This document shows, piece by piece, positions 17,880 through 26,204 of a DNA stretch of 64,000 nt. The position numbers and the translations under genes were made by a program. Under the pieces are notes generated by a model. The model searched no databases, was not told the origin of the DNA, and saw only the letters and a program-made list of their open reading frames with translations. The stretch comes from Pseudoglutamicibacter albus (GTDB lineage Bacteria; Actinomycetota; Actinomycetes; Actinomycetales; Micrococcaceae). The first letter of the stretch is position 1; every line of letters begins with the position of its first letter. The stretch is taken from assembly GCF_022346425.1 (NCBI RefSeq), contig NZ_JAKRCW010000005.1, positions 96,278 to 160,277 of the forward strand, read 5' to 3'.

Positions 17880-19264
17880 ACAGCTCCCATCAGTTGGGTT
17901 GCCAGGTAGGCAGGCAACTCATCGATCGCGACGCGTTCTTGCTGCATCGTGTCACGCTCGCGCACGGTCACTGCGTTGTCATCAAGCGAATCGAAGTCCA
18001 CCGTGATGCAGAACGGCGTACCGATCTCGTCCTGGCGGCGGTAACGGCGGCCAATAGCGCCCGCGTCATCGAAGTCAACGTTCCACTGCGCACCGAGCTT
18101 GCGAGCCAGCTCACGCGCCAGCGGGGACAGCTTCTCGTTACGTGAAAGCGGTAGAACCGCGGCCTTCACGGGCGCCAGGCGACGGTCAAGTTTCAACACG
18201 GTGCGCACATCGGTTCCGCCCTTTGTGTTCGGCGCCTCGTCCTCATGATAGGCATCAACCAGGAACGCCATCATCGAACGGGTCAAACCGAAGGACGGCT
18301 CAACTACGTACGGCACGTAACGCTCGCCCTTGGCCTGATCGAAGTAGGACAAGTCCGTCTTGGAGTGTTCGATGTGCTGCTTGAGGTCGTAATCGGTGCG
18401 GTTAGCGATACCCATGAGCTCGCCCCACTCCGAACCCTGGAAACCGAAACGGTATTCGAGGTCGATCGTGCGCTCAGAATAGTGGGCGCGCTCATCTGCA
18501 GGGACATCGAACTTACGCAGGTTATCCGGGTCAACACCGAGCTCAACGAACCAGTTCCAGCAGTCCTCAACCCACTCATCGAACAGTTCAGAAGCCTGCT
18601 CAGGCGGGGTGAAGTATTCGATCTCCATCTGTTCGAATTCGCGGGTACGGAAGATGAAGTTACCCGGGGTGATCTCGTTGCGGAACGCCTTACCGATCTG
18701 GCCGATACCGAACGGCGGTTTACGGCGCGCCGAGTTCACGACGTTGAGGAAGTTCACGAAAATACCCTGGGCGGTCTCCGGGCGCAGGTAGTGCAGGCCC
18801 GATTCGTCATCGACGGCGCCAAGGTAGGTCTTCATGAGCCCCGAGAACTGTTGTGGCTCGGTCCACTTGCCGCGGTTACCGCAGTCAGGGCACACGATCT
18901 CCGCCAGACCTTCTTCCGGCATGCGGCCCTTCTTAGCCTCGTATGCCTCAAGCAGGTGGTCTTCGCGGTGGCGGCGGTGGCACGAGAGGCATTCCACGAG
19001 CGGGTCAGTGAAGGTCTCTACGTGACCGGAAGCCTGCCAGATGGGGGTCGGGATAATGATCGAAGAGTCCAGGCCCACCATGTCCGAACGGGAACGCACA
19101 AACGTGTTCCACCACTGGCGTTTGATGTTCTCCTTGAGTTCCACACCTAGCGGACCGTAGTCCCAGGCAGAGCGGGAACCGCCATAGATTTCACCTGCCT
19201 GGAAAACGAAACCACGCCGTTTAGCGAGTGAAATGACCTTATCCAGCTTGGACGCTGCTGCCAT
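17876..19264 (-). CDS. glyQS: Glycine-tRNA ligase
   Basis: About 462 residues from ATG 19264 ([19 protein letters not shown]), the single-chain bacterial/eukaryotic-type GlyRS. It charges tRNA-Gly. Class II motifs include [40 protein letters not shown] in motif 2 and the motif 3 Arg in [17 protein letters not shown]. Two Cys pairs (CLSC and CPDC) form a zinc-binding insert. The C-terminal anticodon-binding domain has [18 protein letters not shown]. It appears to be the first gene of the six-gene operon ending at dnaG. I saw no T-box leader in the upstream 200 bases. Confidence 0.97.
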   Translation of the reverse strand: MAAASKLDKVISLAKRRGFVFQAGEIYGGSRSAWDYGPLGVELKENIKRQWWNTFVRSRSDMVGLDSSIIIPTPIWQASGHVETFTDPLVECLSCHRRHREDHLLEAYEAKKGRMPEEGLAEIVCPDCGNRGKWTEPQQFSGLMKTYLGAVDDESGLHYLRPETAQGIFVNFLNVVNSARRKPPFGIGQIGKAFRNEITPGNFIFRTREFEQMEIEYFTPPEQASELFDEWVEDCWNWFVELGVDPDNLRKFDVPADERAHYSERTIDLEYRFGFQGSEWGELMGIANRTDYDLKQHIEHSKTDLSYFDQAKGERYVPYVVEPSFGLTRSMMAFLVDAYHEDEAPNTKGGTDVRTVLKLDRRLAPVKAAVLPLSRNEKLSPLARELARKLGAQWNVDFDDAGAIGRRYRRQDEIGTPFCITVDFDSLDDNAVTVRERDTMQQERVAIDELPAYLATQLMGAV

Positions 19265-19464
19265 GTTGAGTGAACTCCATCGGTTGATACGGGCCGCCGG
19301 CTGCGGTCCGTTATGGTCTGCCGTCAATCCTAACGGTTGAGCTGATTTTTGGCCCGTTTTGAACCTTGCTAGCCCAAATATGTGCCCACCGCGAAATCCT
19401 CGCCCAGCTCAGAAACGCTCCGGGCGCGCGTGCGCGGATCCTCGGCGCGTGAGAACCTTGGAGC

Positions 19465-19701
19465 ATGAGTTCGGTAGACATCATTGACGTGCCCGTACGC
19501 ACCGCAGGCATCCGTTTGGGCCAGTTTCTGAAACTAGCCAACGTGGTTGAAGACGGCGTGCAGGCACGCGAAGAGATCGCTGAGGGTAGTGCAACCGTCA
19601 ACGGCGAGGTCGAGACCCGCCGAGGCCGGCAACTAGATTTCGACGACGTGGTCGGCTTCCACGACTACGTGTTGCGTGTGGCGCGCGAAGACGAAGCCTA
19701 G
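19465..19701 (+). CDS. Small S4 RNA-binding domain protein
   Basis: 78 residues, essentially a lone S4 domain: GIRLGQFLKLANVVEDGVQA, then a REEIAEGSATVNGEVETRRG turn that binds RNA. Members (YbcJ/YaaA-like) are small ribosome-associated proteins of ill-defined role. ATG 19465 has a GGAG one base upstream, unusually close, so the message may be leaderless or initiate otherwise. It is divergent from glyS and convergent with the esterase gene. Confidence 0.8.
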   Translation: MSSVDIIDVPVRTAGIRLGQFLKLANVVEDGVQAREEIAEGSATVNGEVETRRGRQLDFDDVVGFHDYVLRVAREDEA

Positions 19702-19737
19702 CCGCAGCGGCCAGTCTCGGGCGGCCAGGCCTGGCGC

Positions 19738-20412
19738 CTATACCTGGGCGCCGAGCACTTTAGCGGTCAGGAACTCGCCGATGTGGCGGATCTCTGCTTG
19801 CCCCACTCCGTGGCCGATGCCTTGGTAGTTGACCTTGGTGAGGTCCGTGTTCGCTCGCGCCCACGCGTTCGTCGGTTCGATGAACCGCTCCGGGATCACC
19901 GGGTCTTCCGGATCGCGTCCCCAGAACATCGGCAGCTTCTCTTCGCGTGCGGCCAGCTCTTGGTCTTTGAAGAAGTCCGCACCGGTTTCATCCTTGAACT
20001 GTTCCAGCGTGAAACCGGACAAGCCCACGAGCGCGTCCACCGCGGAAGGATCACGGCGGGCCACCGCGGTCGCCATCGCCATACCTTGAGAGAAACCCAG
20101 TAGCGTGACCGATTCGTGGTGCTTCTTCCGTTCAGCGACCCAGTGTGTCAGGTCCTCCACGACTTGGCTGTAATCAGCCGAGTTGAACTCCAGGTCCTGG
20201 CTTGAAAGCGGGAACCACGCGTAGCCGCCAAAACCCAGTGCAAGCGGTGCTCGCACTGACATCACAGCGAACTGGCCCGGAAGCATGCTCGCAATAGGTA
20301 GAAGGTCGCGTTCATCCGCGCCAAAACCATGCAAGAAAGCCAAGAGCGGCGCAGACTCATTCACGCCCTCCGGCACATGTTCAACTACAAACGGTTCCCA
20401 CTTTTCACTCAT
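19738..20412 (-). CDS. Alpha/beta-hydrolase of the phospholipase/carboxylesterase family
   Basis: 224 residues, the size of YpfH/EstB-type carboxylesterases. The oxyanion strand is PLLAFLHGFGADERDLLP, the nucleophile elbow is LLGFSQGMAMA (catalytic Ser in GFSQG), the acidic residue is probably in FWGRDPEDPVIP, and the His is in GIGHGVGQAEIRH. Substrates are probably short acyl esters; the physiological one is unknown. It ends 12 bases upstream of nothing else on its strand and starts 12 bases after the metX stop, so it may be the third gene of the metY-metX transcript. Confidence 0.85.
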   Translation of the reverse strand: MSEKWEPFVVEHVPEGVNESAPLLAFLHGFGADERDLLPIASMLPGQFAVMSVRAPLALGFGGYAWFPLSSQDLEFNSADYSQVVEDLTHWVAERKKHHESVTLLGFSQGMAMATAVARRDPSAVDALVGLSGFTLEQFKDETGADFFKDQELAAREEKLPMFWGRDPEDPVIPERFIEPTNAWARANTDLTKVNYQGIGHGVGQAEIRHIGEFLTAKVLGAQV

Positions 20413-20424
20413 ATAACCATCCTG

Positions 20425-21621
20425 TCACGCACTTGGCGGCACCGGGCCCAAAAACGCACGGAACGGCGCATCCAGCTGGTGCCCATCGGTCAGAAAACCG
20501 TCGTGGCCCACCGGGGTCGAAACCATGTGCACAGGAACATCACCCGGCAGCGCATCCGCGATCCGCTGGGACTCTTGCGGATAATACAGACGGTCCGTGT
20601 CCACGGCCGCGATGAAGAACTCAACGCCCACTACCTCGGCGAGAGCCGCTTCGACTCCCCCGCGGCCCCGACCAACGTCATGGCTCATGAGCGCCTCAGT
20701 GAGGGTCAGGTAGGCGTTGGCATCGAAACGATTCACGAGCTTATGCGCTTGATGGTCCAGATACGACTCGACCGCGTAGCGGCCGCGTTCATCACGGCCA
20801 GCAGATCCCAGCGGAAGTTCGCTACCTTGCGGCGAACGCCCAAAACGATGGTCCAGCTCGGCAGCGGAGCGGTAGGAGACGTGGGCGAGGCGGCGAGCTA
20901 TACCTAGGCCACGCTGCGGGCCGGCCCCGTTCCCGTGGCTGTAATAGTCTCCGCCGTGGAATTGTGGGTCGAGCCGGATCGCCTCAGTTTGGATCTGCGC
21001 GAACGCGATCTGCTCGGCCGATGATTCAGCGGTCGCGGCGATCACCGCGCATTTGGTGACGTGTTGCGGATAGCTCACGGCCCATTCGAGCGCACGCGCC
21101 CCGCCCATCGAGCCACCAACAACGGCGTGCCACGCCTCAATGTTGAGTGCGTGCATGAGGCGCAGTTCAAGCTCGACCATGTCGCGGATCGTGACGAACG
21201 GGAAACGCGAACCATACGGTTGCCCGTCCTCGGCCAGCGAGGCCGGGCCGATCGTGCCTGAGCACCCACCCAAGGCCGCCGGAACCACTGCGCAATACAT
21301 GGTGGTGTCCACCGGCTTACCCGGGCCAACGACCTCGCGCCACCAACCAGGCTGCGGTGCATCCGCATCGGTCACTGACGCATCGTTAGCCGGCACATCG
21401 TTAGCCGGCGCTCCGTCGGCTGCGTGGGTGTCGCCGGTCAGCGCGTGCAAAACGAGGACCGCGTTACTGCGCTCAGCGTTGAGCTCGCCGAAAACCTCGT
21501 ACGCGATATGGGTTTGGGGAAGGTGCCCGCCTGTCTCTAGATCCAGCGGGCCCAGCGGGAGGATCTTCACAGCGCTCTCGGGGGCGTTGTGTTGTGAGTG
21601 TTCTCGTACATCCAACGTCAT
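20425..21621 (-). CDS. metX: Homoserine O-acetyltransferase
   Basis: About 398 residues from ATG 21621; an upstream in-frame start exists 51 bases earlier but adds a Ser/Arg-rich stretch that is not family-like. MetX moves an acetyl group from acetyl-CoA to homoserine, making the substrate for MetY. The alpha/beta-hydrolase fold shows LVLHALTGDTHA, the nucleophile motif VVGGSMGGARALEW, and the C-terminal Asp (AAVDTDRLYYP) and His (VGHDGFLTD). A lid insertion contains a duplicated PAND unit encoded by two 15-bp tandem copies (21381-21410). It is 65 bases after metY and thus under the same SAM-IV riboswitch. Confidence 0.95.
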   Translation of the reverse strand: MTLDVREHSQHNAPESAVKILPLGPLDLETGGHLPQTHIAYEVFGELNAERSNAVLVLHALTGDTHAADGAPANDVPANDASVTDADAPQPGWWREVVGPGKPVDTTMYCAVVPAALGGCSGTIGPASLAEDGQPYGSRFPFVTIRDMVELELRLMHALNIEAWHAVVGGSMGGARALEWAVSYPQHVTKCAVIAATAESSAEQIAFAQIQTEAIRLDPQFHGGDYYSHGNGAGPQRGLGIARRLAHVSYRSAAELDHRFGRSPQGSELPLGSAGRDERGRYAVESYLDHQAHKLVNRFDANAYLTLTEALMSHDVGRGRGGVEAALAEVVGVEFFIAAVDTDRLYYPQESQRIADALPGDVPVHMVSTPVGHDGFLTDGHQLDAPFRAFLGPVPPSA

Positions 21622-21686
21622 AACGCTGCTTTCGCTTCGTGAGTTTCTATCGCTTTCGTTGCTACATGCCAATGTCCCGGCGCTAG

Positions 21687-23018
21687 CTAGGCGCGGGCGG
21701 CGTGGAAGGCGTCGAAGCCCTTCTGCAGGTCGGCGATGATGTCATCCACGTGTTCAAGGCCCACTGAGAGGCGGACTGTGCCTGGGCCTACGCCGGCGGC
21801 TCGCTTCTCTTCCGGAGACAGCTGGGAGTGGGTTGTGGATGATGGATGCGCCACGAGCGAGCGGACGTCACCGAGGTTGGCCAAGAGCGAGTGCAGCTCG
21901 AGCGCGTCCACGAAGGCGCGGGCCGCTTCCTCGTTGTCTTCAGCTCCCCTGATCTCGAAGGAGACGATCGCGCCCACCCCTTCGGGTGCGTAGTGGCGGC
22001 CACGTTCATACCACGGGCAGGATTCCAAGCCGGCATAGATGGTCGCGGAGACGTCATCGCGCGCTTCGAGCCATTGAGCGACCTTCTGCGCGTTCTCGAT
22101 GTGCCTCTCAACACGCAGAGAGAGCGTTTCGAGGCCTTGGGCGATCAGGAAGGAGTTCATTGGGGAGATCGCAGCGCCGGTGTCACGCAACAACTGCACG
22201 CGGATCTTCAGGATGTAAGAGAGGTTCGCACCCAGTGGCGAGCCAACACCCATATCGCGGCCGTAAACGATGCCGTGATAGGACTCATCCGGCTGGTTGA
22301 AACCCGGGAAACGCTCCGGGTGTTGGGTGTAGTCGAAGTTTCCTGAGTCAATAATGACCCCGCCCATCGCGGTTCCGTGGCCGCACAGGTACTTGGTTGC
22401 GGAGTGAACCACGACGTCGGCGCCCCATTCGATCGGGCGCAGCGAGTACGGGGTTGCCAGCGTGTTGTCAATGATGAGCGGTACGCCTGCCTCATCGTGT
22501 GCAATCGCGGCGATGTTTTCGATGTCGAACACGTCTTGGCGCGGGTTACCGATGGTCTCGCCGAAGAAGGCCTTGGTGTTCGGCTTGATTGCCCCGCGCC
22601 ATGCATCCAGGTCGTCTGGATCTTCCACGAACGTGACCTCGACACCGAGCTTAGGCAGAGTGTGCTTGAAGAGGTTCTGCGTCCCGCCATAGAGGGATGG
22701 CGATGCGACGATGTGATCGCCGGCTTCCGCAACATTGAGGATCGCATAGCTCGTAGCCGCCATTCCGGAGGCGACGAACAGCGCACCGACGCCGCCTTCG
22801 AGGCTTGCCATGCGGTTCTCGATGACCTCGGTGGTCGGGTTACCTAAGCGCGTATAGATAGGCCCCAGCTCGCTCAGCGCAAAGCGGTTGGCAGCAGCCT
22901 CGGTGTCAGGGAAAACATACGCGTTGGTCAGGTGGATCGGTAACGCTTGCGAACCCGTGGTCGGGTCTGGAGTCTGGCCGGCGTGGATCTGACGAGTTTC
23001 GAACTTTTGTTGCGACAT
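21687..23018 (-). CDS. metY: O-acetylhomoserine sulfhydrylase (aminocarboxypropyltransferase)
   Basis: About 443 residues from ATG 23018. This PLP enzyme joins O-acetylhomoserine and sulfide to form homocysteine. Cys/Met-metabolism signatures: FETRQIHAGQTPDPTTGSQA at the start, YTRLGNPTTEVIENRMASLE, and the PLP Lys in VVVHSATKYLCGHG. The length (slightly over 430) and long C-terminal half favour MetY over cystathionine lyase/synthase (about 380-400). The upstream leader is a SAM-IV riboswitch (23106-23222), and the ribosome-binding site AAGGGG can pair with CCCCT in a local hairpin (23029-23049), so high SAM should lower expression. Confidence 0.95.
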   Translation of the reverse strand: MSQQKFETRQIHAGQTPDPTTGSQALPIHLTNAYVFPDTEAAANRFALSELGPIYTRLGNPTTEVIENRMASLEGGVGALFVASGMAATSYAILNVAEAGDHIVASPSLYGGTQNLFKHTLPKLGVEVTFVEDPDDLDAWRGAIKPNTKAFFGETIGNPRQDVFDIENIAAIAHDEAGVPLIIDNTLATPYSLRPIEWGADVVVHSATKYLCGHGTAMGGVIIDSGNFDYTQHPERFPGFNQPDESYHGIVYGRDMGVGSPLGANLSYILKIRVQLLRDTGAAISPMNSFLIAQGLETLSLRVERHIENAQKVAQWLEARDDVSATIYAGLESCPWYERGRHYAPEGVGAIVSFEIRGAEDNEEAARAFVDALELHSLLANLGDVRSLVAHPSSTTHSQLSPEEKRAAGVGPGTVRLSVGLEHVDDIIADLQKGFDAFHAARA

Positions 23019-23028
23019 ATACAGTGCA

Positions 23029-23049
23029 CCCCTTGATTCATAGGAGGGG
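23029..23049 (-). promoter_or_regulatory. Hairpin that can mask the metY ribosome-binding site
   Basis: On the minus strand CCCCT ... AGGGG pair with an 11-base loop. The 3' arm contains AAGGGG, the only Shine-Dalgarno-like sequence before ATG 23018. It could be the expression platform of the riboswitch, with translation control. Confidence 0.5.
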
Positions 23050-23105
23050 CTTGCCCGCATACACCGGTTGAATTGACGTAACGTCCGCCCGGATACGGGC
23101 GGGCA

Positions 23106-23222
23106 GAGCCCGCGCTTGCCACAGCGGCATTCCCGTGTGACCAGGTCCTCACCCGGGGCACCCCGCCGCGGACGGAGGGTTGCCGGCCAGCAAACCGGGG
23201 TTTTGCACTGGCACTCATGACC
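23106..23222 (-). ncRNA. SAM-IV riboswitch upstream of metY-metX
   Basis: The minus strand reads GGTCATGAGTGCCAG..., then GCTGGCCGGCAACCCTCC, GCGGGGTGCCCCGGGTGA and, at the end, GGCAAGCGCGGG. These blocks match the SAM-IV aptamer of actinobacteria in order and spacing (about 117 nt). SAM-IV binds S-adenosylmethionine and represses methionine-biosynthesis genes, which fits metY-metX 90 bases downstream. A GC-rich 7-bp hairpin follows at 23085-23102 without a T run, so control may be at translation (see 23029-23049) and not by intrinsic termination. Positions of the ends are approximate by a few bases. Confidence 0.93.
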
Positions 23223-23305
23223 TTGGCAATTAGCCTACAACACGCCAACCCACTGGCACCACATAACACCCACCACACCCGGTTTGATCCACAGGCCGGA
23301 CTTCA

Positions 23306-23323
23306 ACTTAGGTAAACCTAAGT
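23306..23323. promoter_or_regulatory. 18-bp perfect palindrome, operator upstream of the VOC gene
   Basis: acttaggt-aa-acctaagt is an exact palindrome 34 bases before ATG 23358. TTAGGT/ACCTAA half-sites resemble DtxR/IdeR iron boxes, but those have a longer centre (19-bp site), so the regulator is unknown. Confidence 0.6.
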
Positions 23324-23357
23324 AGAGATGTGGCTCACACAGTGTCAGATTTAACCC

Positions 23358-23999
23358 ATGAAGCTCGATCACGTTTCTTATGCTTGCGGGCCAGAAGGCC
23401 TCATCACCACCGCAGACCGTATCGCCGATCAGCTCGGGCTCCGGTACGTCAAAGGAGGCGTGCACCCACGCTTCGGAACACGCAACGTGTTCTTCCCCCT
23501 CCACAACCACCAGTACCTCGAAGTCGTTGAGGTACTAGACCACCCGGCCACTCTCCAGCAGCCGTTCAGGAAGGCAGTACGCGCCCGAAGCGAGATGGGT
23601 GGCGGATGGATGGGCTGGGTCGTCTCAGTAGAGGACCTCACACCTATCGAGGAGCGCCTGCAACGCGGCGCGGTCCCCGGTTCGCGTAAGTTCCCCGACG
23701 GGCGAGAGCTCACGTGGCGCCAGATCGGCATCAACGGGCTCATCGCAGACCCTCAGCTTCCCTACTTCCTCCGCTGGGACGAGAGCTTCGAGGACCTGCA
23801 CCCATCCCGGGCTGAAGAGCCACACGGGGAAATCGTGGAACTCACGATCTCCGGTAACCGCGAACGCATCGACGAATGGCTCGGCCACCCAGGTGAAGAC
23901 TTCAAGGGTGAGGTCACATTCAACTTCACTTCCCCTTCCGGGATGCCGGGCCTGCAATCGGTCACGTTGAAGACCCCGAAGGGCCTCGTAACCCTCTAA
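23358..23999 (+). CDS. VOC-family (glyoxalase-like) protein
   Basis: 213 residues. It starts MKLDHVSYACGPEGLITTAD, the opening beta strand with a metal-ligand-type His of Glyoxalase_3-like proteins (PF13468). HPRFGTRNVFFPLHNHQYLEV supplies a second ligand region, and LELTISG-like strands (EIVELTISGNRERIDEWLG) close the second module. The enzyme activity is unknown; these proteins may be dioxygenases or isomerases, or may only bind small molecules. No ribosome-binding site is seen before ATG 23358. An exact 18-bp palindrome upstream (23306-23323) suggests control by a dedicated repressor. Confidence 0.8.
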   Translation: MKLDHVSYACGPEGLITTADRIADQLGLRYVKGGVHPRFGTRNVFFPLHNHQYLEVVEVLDHPATLQQPFRKAVRARSEMGGGWMGWVVSVEDLTPIEERLQRGAVPGSRKFPDGRELTWRQIGINGLIADPQLPYFLRWDESFEDLHPSRAEEPHGEIVELTISGNRERIDEWLGHPGEDFKGEVTFNFTSPSGMPGLQSVTLKTPKGLVTL

Positions 24000-24041
24000 C
24001 AGCGTTGGCCCGGCGGCGGCTGACAGGGCCGACGGCGCGGG

Positions 24042-24869
24042 CTAGCTGCCGTACCCGAACCATGCCGTGAGCAGCGGGTAGCCCACAAACGCGACCGCAT
24101 CGAGTAAGAAGTGCGCCCAGATGAGCGGCATGATGCGGCGTTTGTGTAGGTAGTAGAGCCCAAAGATCACGCCCATCGCTACGTTGCCGATGAACGGCCC
24201 GATGCCTTGGTAGAGGTGGTAGGAGCCGCGCACTACGGCGCAGAAGATGATGATCGCGGTAGGCGTCCATTTCAGTGTTGCGAGCCGCTCATGCAGATAG
24301 GCGAGCACCACGATCTCTTCAAGTAACCCGTTCTTGAGTGCGGCCAACAGCAACACGGGCACGCTCCACCACGCATCCGGCAGGCCTGAGGTCGTGATTG
24401 CGGTCGTGACACCGAGCGCCCTGCCCACCGCGTATACCGCGAGGGTTCCTACGCCGATGAGCACGAAGAATGCGAAACCCACTGCGGCGTCGCTACCGCA
24501 TCGTTGACCGTCAATGCCCCACCTGCGCCAAGGCTTATTGCCCGGCCAGCGTGAAAGAAGGTAGATCACGAGCGCTACCGGGGCAAGCGCAAAGAAGATG
24601 CCGGCAAGCTGATACAGCAGATCAATCCACTCACGCGTGCTAGTTGAGGTGTTGAGGGCCGCGGTCCCGGAGGAGATGGGGCCGCGCGTGATGGTGTCGA
24701 GCAAGTCGATGAGCGCATACACCCCGGATTTGCCCAAAGAGAGCGCCAGGACGATGCCGATCTCCCACCCCAGGGCCTTTCGCGAGGGCGCCCCCAGCTC
24801 GCCCAGGCCGGGCGTCTTCGCTGAGCCGTCACCGTCTGGGGTGTGTGCGTGTGGGGATTGGGCACTCAT
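24042..24869 (-). CDS. CPBP-family intramembrane metalloprotease
   Basis: About 275 residues from ATG 24869; a longer frame would run through the divergent gene's start. Seven or eight hydrophobic segments are visible. The motif 1 glutamates are in KNGLLEEIVVLAYLHERL, motif 2 in SYHLYQGIGPFIGNVAMG and motif 3 in WAHFLLDAVAFVGY, as in CPBP (Abi/CAAX-like) intramembrane endopeptidases. Targets are unknown; relatives process peptides or give bacteriocin immunity. The N-terminal ~50 residues are hydrophilic and His/Pro-rich. The gene is divergent from the APH-like gene, sharing a 30-base start region. Confidence 0.85.
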   Translation of the reverse strand: MSAQSPHAHTPDGDGSAKTPGLGELGAPSRKALGWEIGIVLALSLGKSGVYALIDLLDTITRGPISSGTAALNTSTSTREWIDLLYQLAGIFFALAPVALVIYLLSRWPGNKPWRRWGIDGQRCGSDAAVGFAFFVLIGVGTLAVYAVGRALGVTTAITTSGLPDAWWSVPVLLLAALKNGLLEEIVVLAYLHERLATLKWTPTAIIIFCAVVRGSYHLYQGIGPFIGNVAMGVIFGLYYLHKRRIMPLIWAHFLLDAVAFVGYPLLTAWFGYGS

Positions 24870-24902
24870 GCATCCGATTATGCTCGGTAGGCTGGATGCA
24901 TG
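24867..24902. promoter_or_regulatory. Inverted repeat holding both divergent start codons
   Basis: Arms catgcatcc (24867-24875) and ggatgcatg (24894-24902) are perfectly complementary and each includes the ATG of one divergent gene. The 30 bases between the starts hold no ribosome-binding site in either direction. TA-rich -10-like boxes lie inside, so both genes look leaderless. Confidence 0.5.
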
Positions 24903-25808
24903 GCCAGGCAACCCACGAGCGAAGAAGTTGAACGCGCCAACGCTTTATACCCTGCCGCGGATTGGGTTTCTGGCCGGGTTGAGGAATCTGGGAAGTCGAA
25001 CCTGGTTCTCATCCCGGCAGACCCGGTTCCTGAGGTTGTGTTCCGGATGGCCCGGACTCGTGAGGAGGCGCTCGCCCAAGCCCGCCGTGCCGCGTTAGCG
25101 GATGCGCTTGCCCCGCATGTTCCGTGGCTCGTCCCTGAATCCCGCTCCCCGATCGATTCCGCCGGCGGGATCATCCAACGTTTCATCCCAGGTGCCGCCC
25201 ACCCGCTACACCAAGGCGACCCTGCAGTATTGGGGCGGATTATTACCGACCTGCAAGCGGTTCCGTTGAGCGCCTACGAAGGCCTGGTTGGCGCGCCCTG
25301 GGAGGCAGAACCTCAATGGACCCAGGCCCGCGCCGATGCCGCGATCGATGCGCTTGAGCCCGATGTGCGGGCAAGTGCCGCTACCGTGTTAGCTACTCTG
25401 GGTCAGATGGAGCAAGCCATGGGATCCGCGGTGGGCCAAGGCGCCGCTCTTCGCGGTTCACTCCGGCGTGGTTTAGTGCATGGGGACTTAGCGGGCCGGA
25501 ATATGCACTGGCGTGATGGCGAGCTGATCGGGATCCTCGACTGGGACAAAGCATCCTTGTGGGACCCAGCGATCAATCTGGCGCATCTATCCCTGTGGCA
25601 CGGCCAAGACGTGATCGACCCGTCAGCCCCGGATGAGTTCTTCGCGGCTCGAGCCCACGTGTGGAACGGGTCATTGGCGTTGACTCGCGTGGCTGACGCC
25701 GCACTACGCGGTGGCGTGAAAACCTGGGGCCGGCTTTTGAGGAAGACCCAGCCGCGCATCATCCGGGCCGCTCAAGCCGCACACGTATGCCGCGAGCTGC
25801 TGCAGTAA
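24900..25808 (+). CDS. Aminoglycoside-phosphotransferase-like kinase
   Basis: 302 residues of the APH/choline-kinase fold. The catalytic loop is LVHGDLAGRNMHWRDG (HGDLxxxN), followed by the metal-binding LIGILDWDKASLWDP (the DWD/DxD motif). This is the usual order for small-molecule kinases, including macrolide and aminoglycoside phosphotransferases. Without closer family features the substrate is open, and a resistance role should not be assumed. ATG 24900 lies 30 bases from the divergent CPBP start with no ribosome-binding site. Confidence 0.82.
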   Translation: MARQPTSEEVERANALYPAADWVSGRVEESGKSNLVLIPADPVPEVVFRMARTREEALAQARRAALADALAPHVPWLVPESRSPIDSAGGIIQRFIPGAAHPLHQGDPAVLGRIITDLQAVPLSAYEGLVGAPWEAEPQWTQARADAAIDALEPDVRASAATVLATLGQMEQAMGSAVGQGAALRGSLRRGLVHGDLAGRNMHWRDGELIGILDWDKASLWDPAINLAHLSLWHGQDVIDPSAPDEFFAARAHVWNGSLALTRVADAALRGGVKTWGRLLRKTQPRIIRAAQAAHVCRELLQ

Positions 25809-25818
25809 TCCCCTCGGC

Positions 25819-25865
25819 CTCATACTGTTGAGCTCGCTACGGGGCTCATACTGTGGAGCTCGCTA
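25819..25865. repeat. 21-bp direct repeat (two copies, 26-base period)
   Basis: ctcatactgttgagctcgcta (25819-25839) and its copy with one substitution (25845-25865, 20/21 identical) lie between the convergent APH-like and small membrane-protein genes. The second copy touches the stop codon region of the latter. Role unknown. Confidence 0.7.
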
Positions 25866-26054
25866 GTTCGAGCGGTAGGTCCGCACGCCCGGTTTCTTTG
25901 GCGGTTCAATAGGCCAGAACGCTACAACCGCCCACCAGGATGCGATCATCAACACGACCGTGATACCGATGATGAGGCTCACGTTAGGGACAAAGAAGAG
26001 CAGATACGCGACGATCACGGCGCCAAACAGTGCGCCGAAATATTTGTTGTCCAT
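25863..26054 (-). CDS. Small hypothetical two-helix membrane protein
   Basis: 63 residues. Two adjacent hydrophobic segments are visible: FGALFGAVIVAYLLFFVPNV and SLIIGITVVLMIASWWAVVAF, followed by a polar tail (WPIEPPKKPGVRTYRSN). The reading frame uses typical codons. No family is recognised. Its start ATG 26054 has no close ribosome-binding site, so it may be leaderless or slightly mis-started. Confidence 0.6.
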   Translation of the reverse strand: MDNKYFGALFGAVIVAYLLFFVPNVSLIIGITVVLMIASWWAVVAFWPIEPPKKPGVRTYRSN

Positions 26055-26163
26055 CGTTGTCGGTGTTCACGTTCTTCTCCGGAGATTACTTGCCGCATCC
26101 GGCTGAGCTGTTGAAGGCCCGCCCAGTTCTGTTAGATGAGCACTGCTGCGTGGATGCGCGAAA

Positions 26164-26188
26164 CGCCCGGGGTCTGTGACCCCGGGCG
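26164..26188 (-). terminator. Terminator after tpx
   Basis: cgcccggggtc (26164-26174), loop tgt, then the exact complement (26178-26188). On the minus strand it is followed by TTTCG. It stands 16 bases past the tpx stop. Confidence 0.8.
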
Positions 26189-26204
26189 CCAGCACGTGTG
26201 TGGT

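Noticed and set aside
19265..19464. T-box leader upstream of glyS
   Set aside because: No T-box consensus or specifier loop could be found.
23306..23323. Firm call of an IdeR/DtxR iron box
   Set aside because: The half-sites are similar but the centre is shorter than in the 19-bp iron box, so only an operator of unknown regulator was reported.
24900..25808. Antibiotic-resistance gene call for the APH-like kinase
   Set aside because: Only the general kinase motifs are present; nothing shows aminoglycoside or macrolide specificity.
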